Assembly (NCBI RefSeq): GCF_004341515.1
Contig: NZ_SLZF01000009.1
Coordinates: forward strand, 281,615 to 345,614
Direction of reading: 5' to 3'
Source: Allobosea sp. BK604
Lineage (GTDB): Bacteria; Pseudomonadota; Alphaproteobacteria; Rhizobiales; Beijerinckiaceae
DNA length: 64,000 bases
Shown here: positions 17,940-26,579 of the stretch, piece by piece
Numbering within the stretch: position 1 is the first letter of the stretch
Layout: the number at the start of each line of letters is the position of its first letter
Position numbers and translations under genes: made by a program
The notes under the pieces: generated by a model
What the model was told of the DNA's origin: nothing
The model's input: the letters and a program-made list of their open reading frames with translations, nothing else
Database searches by the model: none

Positions 17940-17954
17940 TATCTCTATGCGATA
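17940..17954. promoter_or_regulatory. 15-bp palindrome (putative IclR operator), site 3
   Basis: TATCTCTATGCGATA is identical to site 1. It lies 49 bp upstream of the minus-strand operon start at 17891 and about 105 bp upstream of the IclR start at 18060. This is the expected place for an operator controlling both the operon and the regulator gene. Confidence 0.72.
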
Positions 17955-18059
17955 TCATTCCAATCATGGTGCGCATGTCAAGCGCATATTTCGGTTTGCA
18001 TCGCGGCGATGGCGCGGCTACCAGCGACAGGCAAAAGGGCCGGGAGAGCAGAGGCGATC

Positions 18060-18869
18060 ATGCGTGAAAGCAAGGCTGCGAAGGAGCCGGGGTGGTTCGT
18101 CTCCTCGGTTGAGAAGGCCTTCCAGATCCTGCGCGCCTTCGAGGCCCGCGAGCGCAGCCTGAGCCTGACCGAGATCTCGGAACTGACCGGGCTCGACAAG
18201 AGCACGGCGCAGCGCTTCACCTACACGCTGGCGGCGCTCGGCTACCTGCACAAGGACGCCGAGGCGCGCCGCTACACCATCTCGCCGAAGGTGATGAGCC
18301 TCGGCATGATCTATCTGCGCACGGACCCGCTGGTCGCGCGCGCGCGCCATCAGCTCTACGAGCTCAACAAGGTGCTCGATGCCACGGTGAACATGACCGT
18401 GCTCGACGACACCGACGTGATGTATGTCGTGCGCTATCCCGGCCGCCAGGTGGTGACGGTGGATGTCGTCCTCGGCATGCGCCGGCCGGCCTTCTGCACG
18501 GCGAGCGGGCGGGCGATCCTCTCCACCATGTCGGATGACGACGTCATGGCCCTGCTCGGGCGCTCGAAGCTCGTCGCCTATACCAAGTACACGAAGACCA
18601 CGACCGACGAGATCATGGCCGAGGTGCACAAGGCCCGCATGCAGGGCTTTGCGGTGACCGAGCAGGAGACCACGATCGGCGACGTCTCGATCGCGGCACC
18701 CGTGCGCAAGGCCGATGGCAGCAGCACCGCGGCGATCAACCTCTCCGTCTCCTCAGCCGACTGGAAGGGCGCCGACGTCGCGCTGAAGCTCGGCCCGACC
18801 GTGGTCGACGCCGCGCGCGCGATCGCCGGAAGCAGCGAGTTCAGGCCGCTGCCGATGGGCAACACCTGA
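18060..18869 (+). CDS. IclR-family transcriptional regulator
   Basis: A 269-residue IclR regulator. The winged helix-turn-helix covers about residues 10-75 (SVEKAFQILRAFEARERSLS, then LTGLDKSTAQRFTYTLAALG), followed by the GAF-like effector domain (RRPAFCTASGRAILSTMS and GFAVTEQETTIGDVSIAAPV). The ATG at 18060 is preceded by GAGG at 5 nt. It is divergent from the CoA-catabolic operon and shares a 15-bp palindrome with it, so it is the best candidate to bind all three copies. Its last ~120 bp recur almost identically at 30512-30633, evidence of a former paralogue. Confidence 0.93.
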   Translation: MRESKAAKEPGWFVSSVEKAFQILRAFEARERSLSLTEISELTGLDKSTAQRFTYTLAALGYLHKDAEARRYTISPKVMSLGMIYLRTDPLVARARHQLYELNKVLDATVNMTVLDDTDVMYVVRYPGRQVVTVDVVLGMRRPAFCTASGRAILSTMSDDDVMALLGRSKLVAYTKYTKTTTDEIMAEVHKARMQGFAVTEQETTIGDVSIAAPVRKADGSSTAAINLSVSSADWKGADVALKLGPTVVDAARAIAGSSEFRPLPMGNT

Positions 18870-18920
18870 CGCCAGGCCAAAGGCCGCGCCCGTCATTGCG
18901 CTGAAAGCACGCGCCGCCTG

Positions 18921-18955
18921 GATCATCGGACCGGATATCGTATCCGGGCCGATGC
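18921..18955. repeat. REP family C palindrome
   Basis: GATCATCGGACCGGATA-TCG-TATCCGGGCCGATGC is a near-perfect inverted repeat with a 3-nt loop. It lies between the convergent ends of the IclR and Rieske ferredoxin genes and could act as a bidirectional terminator. A perfect copy is at 56369-56403. Confidence 0.75.
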
Positions 18956-19000
18956 TCGAGGGAGATGAAGACGCGCCGGCGCGGACGATCGACCGCTGCG

Positions 19001-19324
19001 TCAGGGCAGTTTCACGAACACGTCCGTGCCTGAAATCCTGACCTCGAAGACCGGCAGATCGCGCTCGATCGGCGCGCACAGCCCCTTGCCGGTCCTGACA
19101 TCGAAACGCCCGGCATGCAGCGGGCATTCGATGACGCAATCCTCGAGCCAGCCTTCCGACATCAGCGCGTATTCGTGCGTGCAGATATTGTCGGTGGCGC
19201 GGAACTCGCCGTTCTCGAGATGGAACAGGGCGATGTCCTGCTCGCCCACCCTCAGGCCGATGACGCTGTTCTCGGGAACGTCGGTGGTGGATGCGATGCG
19301 CACAAATCCGTCGCCGTCCCGCAT
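19001..19324 (-). CDS. Rieske-type [2Fe-2S] ferredoxin
   Basis: A 107-residue soluble Rieske ferredoxin of the type that feeds ring-hydroxylating or demethylating oxygenases. Cluster ligands are C-T-H in DNICTHEYALMSEG and C-P-L-H in IECPLHAGRFDVRTG. There is no transmembrane segment. A strong AGAGGAAGG ribosome site precedes the ATG at 19324. It is divergent from the ABC transporter operon, with the second 15-bp palindrome between them. The ferredoxin reductase at 23444 is its probable electron donor; no oxygenase alpha subunit is in the window. Confidence 0.9.
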   Translation of the reverse strand: MRDGDGFVRIASTTDVPENSVIGLRVGEQDIALFHLENGEFRATDNICTHEYALMSEGWLEDCVIECPLHAGRFDVRTGKGLCAPIERDLPVFEVRISGTDVFVKLP

Positions 19325-19413
19325 GAACCTTCCTCTTGCCGATCCCGCTGCCGCCGACCCTGGGCCGCCACCGCCGGGCGCGCCGTCCCGCCTTGACCCG
19401 TTCCTAGTCATTT

Positions 19414-19428
19414 TGTATAAAATAGACA
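19414..19428. promoter_or_regulatory. 15-bp operator-like palindrome, type 2, site 1
   Basis: TGTATAAAATAGACA (reverse complement TGTCTATTTTATACA) lies between the divergent Rieske and permease genes. It differs at one position from the copy at 26387-26401. Confidence 0.6.
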
Positions 19429-19513
19429 ATAGAAAAAATCGGCGTCGGTCACGACGCGACATGATTGGCAGGCGCCGAGACAAGGGCCTGGGGCGAGGGG
19501 CTTGGGCGCGTAG

Positions 19514-20455
19514 ATGCGGCGGTATCTGATTTCCCGATTCATCCAGATGCTGCCCGTCGCGGTCGTCGTCTCCTTCCTGGTTTTCTCCGCGACGCTGCTG
19601 CTGCCGGGCGATCCGGCCGTGACCATTCTCGGCGAGCAGTCGACCCAGGCCCAGCGCCTGGCGCTGCGCCAGCAGATGGGGCTCGATCGCTCGATCCCGG
19701 AGCAATATCTGCGCTGGCTGGGGCGGATGCTGTCGGGCGATTTCGGCGCCTCGCTCTCCACGCAGGAGCCGGTCGCGCAGATGATCCGCAACCGCACGCC
19801 GGTGACGGTGGAACTGTCGATCCTGTCGGTGATCTTCGGCGTGCTCGTCGGCATTCCGGCCGGCGTGGTCGCCGCGGTCAAGCGCAACACCTGGATCGAC
19901 GTCGCCGCCAGCCTGACCGCGATGACCGGGCTCGCCATCCCCTATTTCTGGGCCGGCATCCTGCTGATCATGGTCTTCTCGGTCCATCTGGGCTGGCTGC
20001 CCTCATCCGGATACGTGCCGTTCTTCGTCGACCCGGTCGCGAACCTGAAAGCCATGCTGCTTCCGGCGATCACGCTGGGCAGCGGGCTCGCGGCGCTGAT
20101 CATGCGCCAGACCCGGACCTCGATGCTGGAAGTCCTCTCCGCCGACTATATCCGCACGGCGCGGGCCAAGGGCGCGCGTGAGCCGCGCGTCGTGCTCCAT
20201 CATGGCCTGCGCAACGCGCTCCTGCCGGTGATCACGGTGATCGGCCTGCAGATCGGCACGCTGCTCGGCGGGGCCGTGGTCACGGAGACGGTGTTCTCCC
20301 TCTCCGGCCTCGGCCGCATGATCGTCGAGGGCATCTTCCAGCGCGACTTCCCGTCGATCCAGGGCGCGATCCTCGTCATCGTCTTCAGCATCCTGGTCGT
20401 CAACCTGCTCACCGACCTGAGCTATTTCGTCCTCGACAAGCGGATCAGCCGATGA
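19514..20455 (+). CDS. ABC peptide/opine transporter permease (DppB type)
   Basis: A 313-residue inner-membrane permease of the dipeptide/oligopeptide/nickel class. The N-terminus MRRYLISRFIQMLPVAVVVS and about six hydrophobic segments are typical of DppB. The coupling loop includes YIRTARAKGAREPRVVLHHG. It is first of a five-gene plus-strand operon with overlapping ends, and its stop overlaps the next ATG (ATGA). Ligands of relatives include peptides, opines and glutathione; the neighbouring amidohydrolases and Rieske proteins suggest a xenobiotic-like or nitrogenous organic compound here, which is inference. Confidence 0.93.
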   Translation: MRRYLISRFIQMLPVAVVVSFLVFSATLLLPGDPAVTILGEQSTQAQRLALRQQMGLDRSIPEQYLRWLGRMLSGDFGASLSTQEPVAQMIRNRTPVTVELSILSVIFGVLVGIPAGVVAAVKRNTWIDVAASLTAMTGLAIPYFWAGILLIMVFSVHLGWLPSSGYVPFFVDPVANLKAMLLPAITLGSGLAALIMRQTRTSMLEVLSADYIRTARAKGAREPRVVLHHGLRNALLPVITVIGLQIGTLLGGAVVTETVFSLSGLGRMIVEGIFQRDFPSIQGAILVIVFSILVVNLLTDLSYFVLDKRISR

Positions 20456-21345
20456 GCAGCGTGATCGCCCGCGGCCCCGGCGACGCGGATGCCTCGCCAT
20501 CACAATCGATCAGCGTCTACGGGCAGGCCTTCCGCAAGCTCCTGCGCCACAAGCTCGGCCGCAGCGGGCTCGCGGTGCTGGTCTTCATGTCGCTTGTCGC
20601 GATCGCCGCGCCGCTTCTGGCGCCCTATGATCCGACCACGGTGTTCTACGAGGATTTCCTCGCCGCCCCGTCCTGGCGGCACTGGCTCGGCACGGACGAT
20701 GTCGGCCGCGATGTGCTGTCGCGGATCATCTATGGGGCCCAGGTCTCGTTCCAGGTGATCACCGTCTCGGTGGTCGGCTCGGTCATCGTCGGCTCGGCCG
20801 TGGGCATGATCTCGGGCTATGTCGGCGGCCGGCTCGACCATGTCCTGATGCGCATCGTCGACGGCATGCTGGCCTTCCCCATGCTCGTCCTGGCGCTCGG
20901 CGTCATCGCGATCCTCGGGCCCGGCCTGACCAATGCGATGATCGCGATCACCATCGTCAACATTCCCGGCTTCGCGCGGCTGGTGCGGGGACAGGTGCTG
21001 TCGGCGCGCAATCTCGATTTCGTCGTCGCGGCCCGCGCGCTGGGGGCTTCGGATGTCAGGATCATGGTCCACCACATCTGGCCGAAGGTCGCCGGCAACG
21101 TCATCGTCTACGCCTCGCTGCGCGGCTCGGCGGCGCTGATCACCGAGGCATCGCTGGCCTTCCTCGGCCTCGGCGTCCAGCCGCCGACCCCGAGCTGGGG
21201 CGGCATGCTGACGACGTCGATGCAGTACTGGAACGCCTGGTGGATGAGCGTTTTTCCGGGCGCGGCCATCTGCATCATGGTGCTCGCGCTGAATTTCCTG
21301 GGTGACGGATTGAGGGACGCGCTCGATGCTCGCCTATCCGAATAA
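20452..21345 (+). CDS. ABC peptide/opine transporter permease (DppC type)
   Basis: A 297-residue permease partner of DppB type. It has the N-terminal cytoplasmic stretch and LGTDDVGRDVLSRIIYGAQ motif typical of DppC/OppC, and the coupling loop FVVAARALGASDVRIMVHHI. Six hydrophobic segments are apparent. It overlaps the preceding gene by 4 nt and the following ATPase gene by 20 nt, so expression is tightly coupled. Confidence 0.93.
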   Translation: MSSVIARGPGDADASPSQSISVYGQAFRKLLRHKLGRSGLAVLVFMSLVAIAAPLLAPYDPTTVFYEDFLAAPSWRHWLGTDDVGRDVLSRIIYGAQVSFQVITVSVVGSVIVGSAVGMISGYVGGRLDHVLMRIVDGMLAFPMLVLALGVIAILGPGLTNAMIAITIVNIPGFARLVRGQVLSARNLDFVVAARALGASDVRIMVHHIWPKVAGNVIVYASLRGSAALITEASLAFLGLGVQPPTPSWGGMLTTSMQYWNAWWMSVFPGAAICIMVLALNFLGDGLRDALDARLSE

Positions 21346-22420
21346 CGCTGACGCGGTGCCGGCCACCGTCACCGACGCGGAGGGGCGCGCAGACGCGGCC
21401 GCCACGCCGCCCCTGCTGCGCGTGCAGGATCTGCGCGTCGAGTTCGCGACCGATCGCGGCCGCATCATCGCCGTCGACGATGTCTCCTTCACCCTCCGGC
21501 CGGCACAGACGGTGGGCATCGTCGGCGAGTCCGGCTGCGGCAAGTCGGTGACGAGCCTGGCGATCATGGGCCTGCTGGCGGCCGGCACCGGCCGCGTCGC
21601 CTCCGGCGAGATCATGCTGCGCCGGCGCAGCGGCGCCTGGAGCGATCTGGTGAAGCTGCCGCGCACGCAGCTGCCCGATATTCGCGGCGACGAGATCGCC
21701 ATGATCTTCCAGGAGCCGATGACCAGCCTCAATCCGTTGCATACGGTCGGCGACCAGATCGCCGAGGCGGTCTTCCTGCATCGCGGCGCGGGCCGCGCCG
21801 AGGCGCTCGAGCGGGCGGCGGAGATGCTGGCGCGCGTCGGCATCCCGCAGCCGCGCCAGCGGCTCGGCGCCTATCCGCACGAGCTCTCGGGCGGCATGCG
21901 CCAGCGCGTCATGATCGCGATGGCGCTGTCCTGCGAGCCCTCGATCCTGATCGCGGACGAGCCGACGACGGCGCTCGACGTCACCATCCAGGCGCAGATC
22001 ATCGAGCTGTTCCGCTCGCTGCAGGACAGCTCGCAAATGGCGACGCTGTTCATCACGCATGATCTCGGCGTGATCGCGGAAGTCGCCCACCGCGTCCTCG
22101 TGATGTATGCCGGCCAGGTCGTCGAGGAAGGCAGCGTCGTCGAGATCCTGAAGCGGCCGAAGCATCCCTATACGCGCGGGCTGATCGCCTCGGTGCCGCG
22201 GCTCGACCGGCCCGAGCGCGGCCAGGCGCGCTTCTTCACGATCCCGGGCCAGATCCCCGAGCCCGGCCGGCGGCCGCCGGCCTGCCGGTTCATGCCGCGC
22301 TGCGCCCATGCGGAGGTCGGAATCTGCGATGCCGCGCCGCCGCCGCTCGAGGCGCTGCCCGATGGCGGCAGCATACGCTGCGTCAAATGGCGTTCGATCG
22401 AAACGGCCCCGCATGCTTGA
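21326..22420 (+). CDS. ABC peptide/opine transporter ATPase (DppD type)
   Basis: A 364-residue ATPase with Walker A GESGCGKS, Q-loop FQEPMTSLNPLHTVGDQ, signature LSGGMRQRVMIAMAL and Walker B ILIADEPTTALDVTIQAQI. The C-terminal oligopeptide-transporter domain has a cysteine cluster (PACRFMPRCAHAEVGICD) typical of DppD/OppD, where it can bind an iron-sulfur cluster. It starts inside the DppC gene and ends 8 nt into the next gene. Confidence 0.93.
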   Translation: MLAYPNNADAVPATVTDAEGRADAAATPPLLRVQDLRVEFATDRGRIIAVDDVSFTLRPAQTVGIVGESGCGKSVTSLAIMGLLAAGTGRVASGEIMLRRRSGAWSDLVKLPRTQLPDIRGDEIAMIFQEPMTSLNPLHTVGDQIAEAVFLHRGAGRAEALERAAEMLARVGIPQPRQRLGAYPHELSGGMRQRVMIAMALSCEPSILIADEPTTALDVTIQAQIIELFRSLQDSSQMATLFITHDLGVIAEVAHRVLVMYAGQVVEEGSVVEILKRPKHPYTRGLIASVPRLDRPERGQARFFTIPGQIPEPGRRPPACRFMPRCAHAEVGICDAAPPPLEALPDGGSIRCVKWRSIETAPHA

Positions 22421-23432
22421 TCAAGCCACGGCGCCGGCGGCGCAGGACGTCATCCTCGCGATCGAGAACCTCCGCAAGTCCTTTCCGGTCACGGCCGCCG
22501 GCGGGGTCGGCAAGGCCGCCCTGCTGAAGGCGGTGGAGGATGTCAGCTTCACCATGCGGCGCGGCGAGGTCGTCGGCCTGGTCGGTGAATCCGGCTCGGG
22601 CAAGAGCACGATCGGCAAGCTGGTCCTGCGCCTGCTCGACGCGAGCGGCGGACGCGTCGTCTTCGACGGCGTCGACCTGAACACGCTGTCGCGCGGCGAG
22701 CTGCGCCGGATGCGGCGGCGCATGCAGATGATCTTCCAGGATCCGTTCTCGTCGCTGAACCCCTATTTCCGGATCCGCGACATCCTGGCCGAAGCCCTCG
22801 TGGTGCATGATATCGGCTCGGGCCGGGAGGACCGCTATGCGCGGGTCGAGCGCCTGCTCGAGCTCGTCGGCCTGCCGGTCTCGTTCGCGACGCGCTATCC
22901 GCACGAATTGTCGGGTGGCCAGAGGCAGCGTGTCGGCATTGCCCGCGCGCTCGCGGTCGAGCCGGCGCTCGTGGTCGCCGACGAGGCGGTCTCGGCGCTG
23001 GACGTCTCCAACCAGGCGCAGATCCTCAACGTGCTGATGGACCTGCGCGCGGCCTTCGGCCTGTCGATGCTGTTCATCAGCCACAACATGGCGGTCGTCC
23101 AGAACATCGCCGACAGCGTGGTCGTGCTCTATCTCGGCCGCGTCATGGAGATCGCTCCGACCGAAGCGCTCTTCGCCGCACCGCACCATCCCTATACGAT
23201 CGCGCTGCTCTCCTCGATCCCGATCCCCGATCCGGAGCTGAAGCGCCGCCGCATCGCCCTGACCGGCGAGATCCCGAGCCCGATCGATCCGCCATCCGGC
23301 TGCGTGTTCCGGACGCGCTGCCCGGTCGCCCTGCCCGCCTGCGCCGAGCAGGTGCCCGCGCTCAGGGCCGTCGGAGAGGGCCGGTTCTCCGCCTGCATCC
23401 GCGACGAGGCGGCTGCCTCGATCCTGGCGTGA
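22413..23432 (+). CDS. ABC peptide/opine transporter ATPase (DppF type)
   Basis: A 339-residue partner ATPase. Walker A is GESGSGKST, the signature LSGGQRQRVGIARAL and Walker B LVVADEAVSALDVSNQAQI. The C-terminal segment SGCVFRTRCPVALPACAEQ is the family cysteine region. The ATG at 22413 lies within the end of the DppD gene. With DppB, DppC and DppD it completes the membrane part of the importer; the binding protein is encoded convergently at 24698-26332. Confidence 0.93.
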   Translation: MLDQATAPAAQDVILAIENLRKSFPVTAAGGVGKAALLKAVEDVSFTMRRGEVVGLVGESGSGKSTIGKLVLRLLDASGGRVVFDGVDLNTLSRGELRRMRRRMQMIFQDPFSSLNPYFRIRDILAEALVVHDIGSGREDRYARVERLLELVGLPVSFATRYPHELSGGQRQRVGIARALAVEPALVVADEAVSALDVSNQAQILNVLMDLRAAFGLSMLFISHNMAVVQNIADSVVVLYLGRVMEIAPTEALFAAPHHPYTIALLSSIPIPDPELKRRRIALTGEIPSPIDPPSGCVFRTRCPVALPACAEQVPALRAVGEGRFSACIRDEAAASILA

Positions 23433-23443
23433 GGGAGACCCGC

Positions 23444-24670
23444 GTGAGTTCCAGCATCGTCATCGTCGGCGCCGGCCAGGCCGGCGCCTGGGCCGCGATC
23501 GGTCTGCGCCAGGCCGGCTTCGACGGGCGCATCCTGCTCGTCGGCGACGAGCCCGACCGGCCCTATGAGCGCCCTCCCCTGAGCAAGGCCATGCTGGTCG
23601 ATGCAGACGAGCCGCCGCTGCGCCATTTCCACACGGCCGAACGCTATGCCGATGCCGATGTCACGCTCATGCTGGGCCATGGGGTGGCTGGCATCGACCG
23701 GGACAAGGCGCGCCTGCAGCTCGCCGACGGCACGCAGCTCGCCTATGACAAGCTGCTGCTCGCGACCGGCGGCACGGCGAGGCGGCTCGCCATCCCCGGC
23801 GCGGAACACGCCCTCTACCTGCGCACCGCCGCCGAGGCGCGCCATCTGCGGGCCGTGCTGGAGCGGGCCGGCAAGGTGCTGTGCATCGGCGCCGGCGTCA
23901 TCGGGCTCGAGGTCGCTGCGGCGGCGCGCAAGCGCGGCGCGGAGGTGACCGTGATCGAGCCCGCCGCCGCGCCGATGCTGCGGGCACTCTCGGCGGCCGG
24001 CTCGGCCTTCCTCGTTGCGCTTCACCGGGATGCCGGCGTGGATCTGCGCTTCGGCGAGCGGCCGCTGGAGATCGGCCGCCTCGCGCAGGGCGGCTTCGTC
24101 GTGTCCTGTGCCAGCGGGGAAGCGATCTCCTGCGACGTCGTCGTCGCCGGCATCGGCATGGTCCGCAACGATGCCATCGCCGCGGAAGCCGGCCTCGTCA
24201 CGGATGACGGCATCTGCGTCGATGCGAGCGGGCGCTCGAGCGACCCGGCGATCTTCGCGGCCGGCGACGTCGCCGCCTTCCTGCACCCGGCCTACGAGCG
24301 CCGGATCCGGCTGGAAACCTGGCGGCACGCGCAGGATCACGGGCTGGCCGTGGGCAAGGCCATGGCCGGCGCCGACGAGGTCTATGACGGCATCCCGTCG
24401 TTCTGGACCGAGCAGCACGGCGTCAACCTGCAGGTGCTCGGCTTCCCGACGGAGGCGGCCCGCCACATCCTGCGGCCCCAGGCCGACGGCAAGAGCCTGA
24501 CGGAGCTTCATCTGGCCGAGAGCGGGGCGGTGATCGCGGCCAGCGTCGCCGGCAACCCGCGCGACTTTCGGGCCGCGACCGCGCTCGTCCGCTCGGGCGT
24601 CGTCATCGCGCCGGAGCGCCTCGCCGATCCGGCGCTTCCGCTGCAGGCGCTCGCGACCGGAAAGGCGTGA
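23444..24670 (+). CDS. FAD-dependent ferredoxin reductase
   Basis: A 408-residue flavoprotein of the oxygenase-coupled NADH-ferredoxin reductase family (BphA4/CamA-like). The FAD motif is VIVGAGQAGAWAAIGLR, with the hallmark RPYERPPLSK. The NADH-binding motif is CIGAGVIGLEVAAAARKRGAEV, and the second FAD contact is IFAAGDVA. The GTG at 23444 follows GAGGGAG; an earlier GTG at 23429 overlaps the DppF stop. It should transfer electrons from NAD(P)H to one or both Rieske ferredoxins of the cluster (19001 and 28755). Its presence in the transporter operon links import with oxidative attack. Confidence 0.9.
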   Translation: MSSSIVIVGAGQAGAWAAIGLRQAGFDGRILLVGDEPDRPYERPPLSKAMLVDADEPPLRHFHTAERYADADVTLMLGHGVAGIDRDKARLQLADGTQLAYDKLLLATGGTARRLAIPGAEHALYLRTAAEARHLRAVLERAGKVLCIGAGVIGLEVAAAARKRGAEVTVIEPAAAPMLRALSAAGSAFLVALHRDAGVDLRFGERPLEIGRLAQGGFVVSCASGEAISCDVVVAGIGMVRNDAIAAEAGLVTDDGICVDASGRSSDPAIFAAGDVAAFLHPAYERRIRLETWRHAQDHGLAVGKAMAGADEVYDGIPSFWTEQHGVNLQVLGFPTEAARHILRPQADGKSLTELHLAESGAVIAASVAGNPRDFRAATALVRSGVVIAPERLADPALPLQALATGKA

Positions 24671-24690
24671 GGGAGCCCGAAAGCTCCCTC
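24669..24690. terminator. bidirectional hairpin terminator
   Basis: GAGGGAGC-CCGAAA-GCTCCCTC is a perfect 8-bp stem with a 6-nt loop. It sits in the 27-bp gap between the convergent ferredoxin reductase and binding-protein genes. It lacks a long T run. Confidence 0.7.
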
Positions 24691-24697
24691 CGTCCGC

Positions 24698-26332
24698 TCA
24701 GGGCGCGAGCCACATCGTCTGGTAGAGCCAGACCATGGTGCCCTCGCGCTTGATGCCCTGGACCTTCTTCGAGGCGATCTCCGCCGTCGGGCTCCAGTAG
24801 AGCGGCGTCTGGTAGGTATTGTCCAGGAGCTGCTGCAGGATCGTTCCGTAGAGCGCCTTGCGCTTGTCCCAGTCGAGCTCGACCCGCGCCTTGTCGACCA
24901 TGTCGAAGACGGCGTCGTTCTTGAAGCCGCTATAGTTGTTGGCGGCCTTGCGGCTGTAATTGTTCGCGTAGAACTGGTCCGGATCGGGCCGCTGCAGCGC
25001 ATCCTGCGAGATGCTGAAGTCGTAGTTATAGGCGAAGATCTTCTGGATCCAGGACTGGCGCTCCAGAACCTCGACCTTGATCTCGACTCCGACATCCTTG
25101 AGCATCGCCTGCACCAGCTGGGCGATCTGGATGTCGTAGTCGCGCTGGATCACCGAGAGCGTCAGCGGCTCCTTCGGCGCGAGCTTGGCGAGCTGCTCGC
25201 GGGCCTTGGCACGGTCGAAGCCGTGGCCCTTCAGGCTGGCATCATACATGCGGCTTCCCGGCGGCTCGACGCCGACCAGCGCGATGCCGGTGCCGGGCGA
25301 GAGGGCGTTCGCCATGGCGGCGCGGTTGATCGCCAGGGCGACGGCCTGGCGCAGCTCGATATTGTCGAAGGGCGGCCGCGTGACGTTGAAGTTCAGGAAG
25401 CGGCTGACGCCGAGGCGGGCATCGTCGAGGACCACGAGATTGGCGTCGCTCTTGACCTGGACGATCGAGCGCGGCGCCACCGCATCGGTCAGGCTGGCCG
25501 CGCCCGAGCGCAGCTGGATGAGCCGGATCGACTCGCTGGGATTGACCAGCAGCTTCACGCCGTCGAGATAGGGCAGCGGCTTGCCGTCGGGCGCCTTCTG
25601 CCAGTATCCGTCGAAGCGCTTGGCGACGATCTCGTTATTGGTGCGCGAGACGATGACGAAGGGCCCGGTGCCGACCGGCCGCCGCCCGAATTCCTCGCCG
25701 CGTTCCTTCAGCGCCGTGGGCGACAGGATCGAGCCCGGCTCCGCCGCCATCATCGAGAGGAACGGCGCGTTGGGCTGCTCGAGCCTGACGCGGACCGTGT
25801 AGTCGTCGACCAGCTCGACCGCGCGCATATCGGCGACATAGGTCTTGAGCGGCACGTTCCAGGCCGGATCGAGCAAGCGGTCGAGGTTGAACTTGACGGC
25901 CGCGGCGTTCAACGGCGTGCCGTCCTGGAACGAGATGCCCTGGCGGATCTTGAACAGGATGGTCTTGCCGCCATCGGCATATTCCCAGCTTTCGGCCAGG
26001 TTCGGGACCAGGTCACCCTTGGCGTCGAGCAGCAGCAGGCTCTCCGCATAGAGGTTGAACACCTTGCGGTCGATGCTGACGCTGTTGCCGAACAGCGGAT
26101 CGAGGCTCTTCACGTCGCGCTCGACCATGATGTTCAGCGTGCCGCCCCGGACGGGCGTATCCGCCGCGCGGGCGGGCGACAGGCAGGCCAGGATCAGCGA
26201 CGCGGCCGCGAAGCCCTTGAGGGCCCGCCCCGCGATCGCGCCCAGCGCAGGTCGCGCGCCGACTGCTCCTCCTGCATCCGCGTGTCCGGCATACGCCTGC
26301 CCTCCTGCCGATCGGTCCGATCCGTAGGTCAT
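24698..26332 (-). CDS. ABC transporter substrate-binding protein, family 5 (DppA type)
   Basis: A 544-residue periplasmic binding protein for the DppBCDF-type importer. After a long leader (hydrophobic core FAAASLILACLSPARAAD, cleavage near residue 56) the mature protein begins VRGGTLNIMVERDVKSLDP, the classic family 5 start. WEYADGGKTILFKIRQGISF is the usual lobe I strand. It is transcribed towards the transporter operon, and its promoter region holds two copies of the type 2 palindrome. The leader is longer than usual; a start further downstream is possible. The ligand is unknown. Confidence 0.92.
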   Translation of the reverse strand: MTYGSDRSAGGQAYAGHADAGGAVGARPALGAIAGRALKGFAAASLILACLSPARAADTPVRGGTLNIMVERDVKSLDPLFGNSVSIDRKVFNLYAESLLLLDAKGDLVPNLAESWEYADGGKTILFKIRQGISFQDGTPLNAAAVKFNLDRLLDPAWNVPLKTYVADMRAVELVDDYTVRVRLEQPNAPFLSMMAAEPGSILSPTALKERGEEFGRRPVGTGPFVIVSRTNNEIVAKRFDGYWQKAPDGKPLPYLDGVKLLVNPSESIRLIQLRSGAASLTDAVAPRSIVQVKSDANLVVLDDARLGVSRFLNFNVTRPPFDNIELRQAVALAINRAAMANALSPGTGIALVGVEPPGSRMYDASLKGHGFDRAKAREQLAKLAPKEPLTLSVIQRDYDIQIAQLVQAMLKDVGVEIKVEVLERQSWIQKIFAYNYDFSISQDALQRPDPDQFYANNYSRKAANNYSGFKNDAVFDMVDKARVELDWDKRKALYGTILQQLLDNTYQTPLYWSPTAEIASKKVQGIKREGTMVWLYQTMWLAP

Positions 26333-26359
26333 CGCAAGTCCCCCTTCCGATTTTGCGGT

Positions 26360-26374
26360 TGTCGATTTTATGCA
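26360..26374. promoter_or_regulatory. 15-bp operator-like palindrome, type 2, site 2
   Basis: TGTCGATTTTATGCA lies 28 bp upstream of the binding-protein start codon (minus strand). It matches the pattern TGTCKATTTTATRCA. Confidence 0.6.
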
Positions 26375-26386
26375 GTTGTTGTGTAT

Positions 26387-26401
26387 TGTCGATTTTATAC
26401 A
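26387..26401. promoter_or_regulatory. 15-bp operator-like palindrome, type 2, site 3
   Basis: TGTCGATTTTATACA is 27 bp centre-to-centre from site 2, in the same divergent region between the binding-protein gene and the amidohydrolase operon. Confidence 0.6.
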
Positions 26402-26579
26402 GTCCGGGTAATCAGGGTCAACGTACTCCGGCGATGCTGCCGACGATTCCGCGCAATTTCGCAGGCAGCCGCCTGCCTTCGCGGCACGTCAGCGTCGATC
26501 GTCGAGAACGGGATGGGGGCGGCCGGCTTCAGCGGTGGCCGCATGGGGGAGATCGATACGCGATGGGTTGCACGACGCC

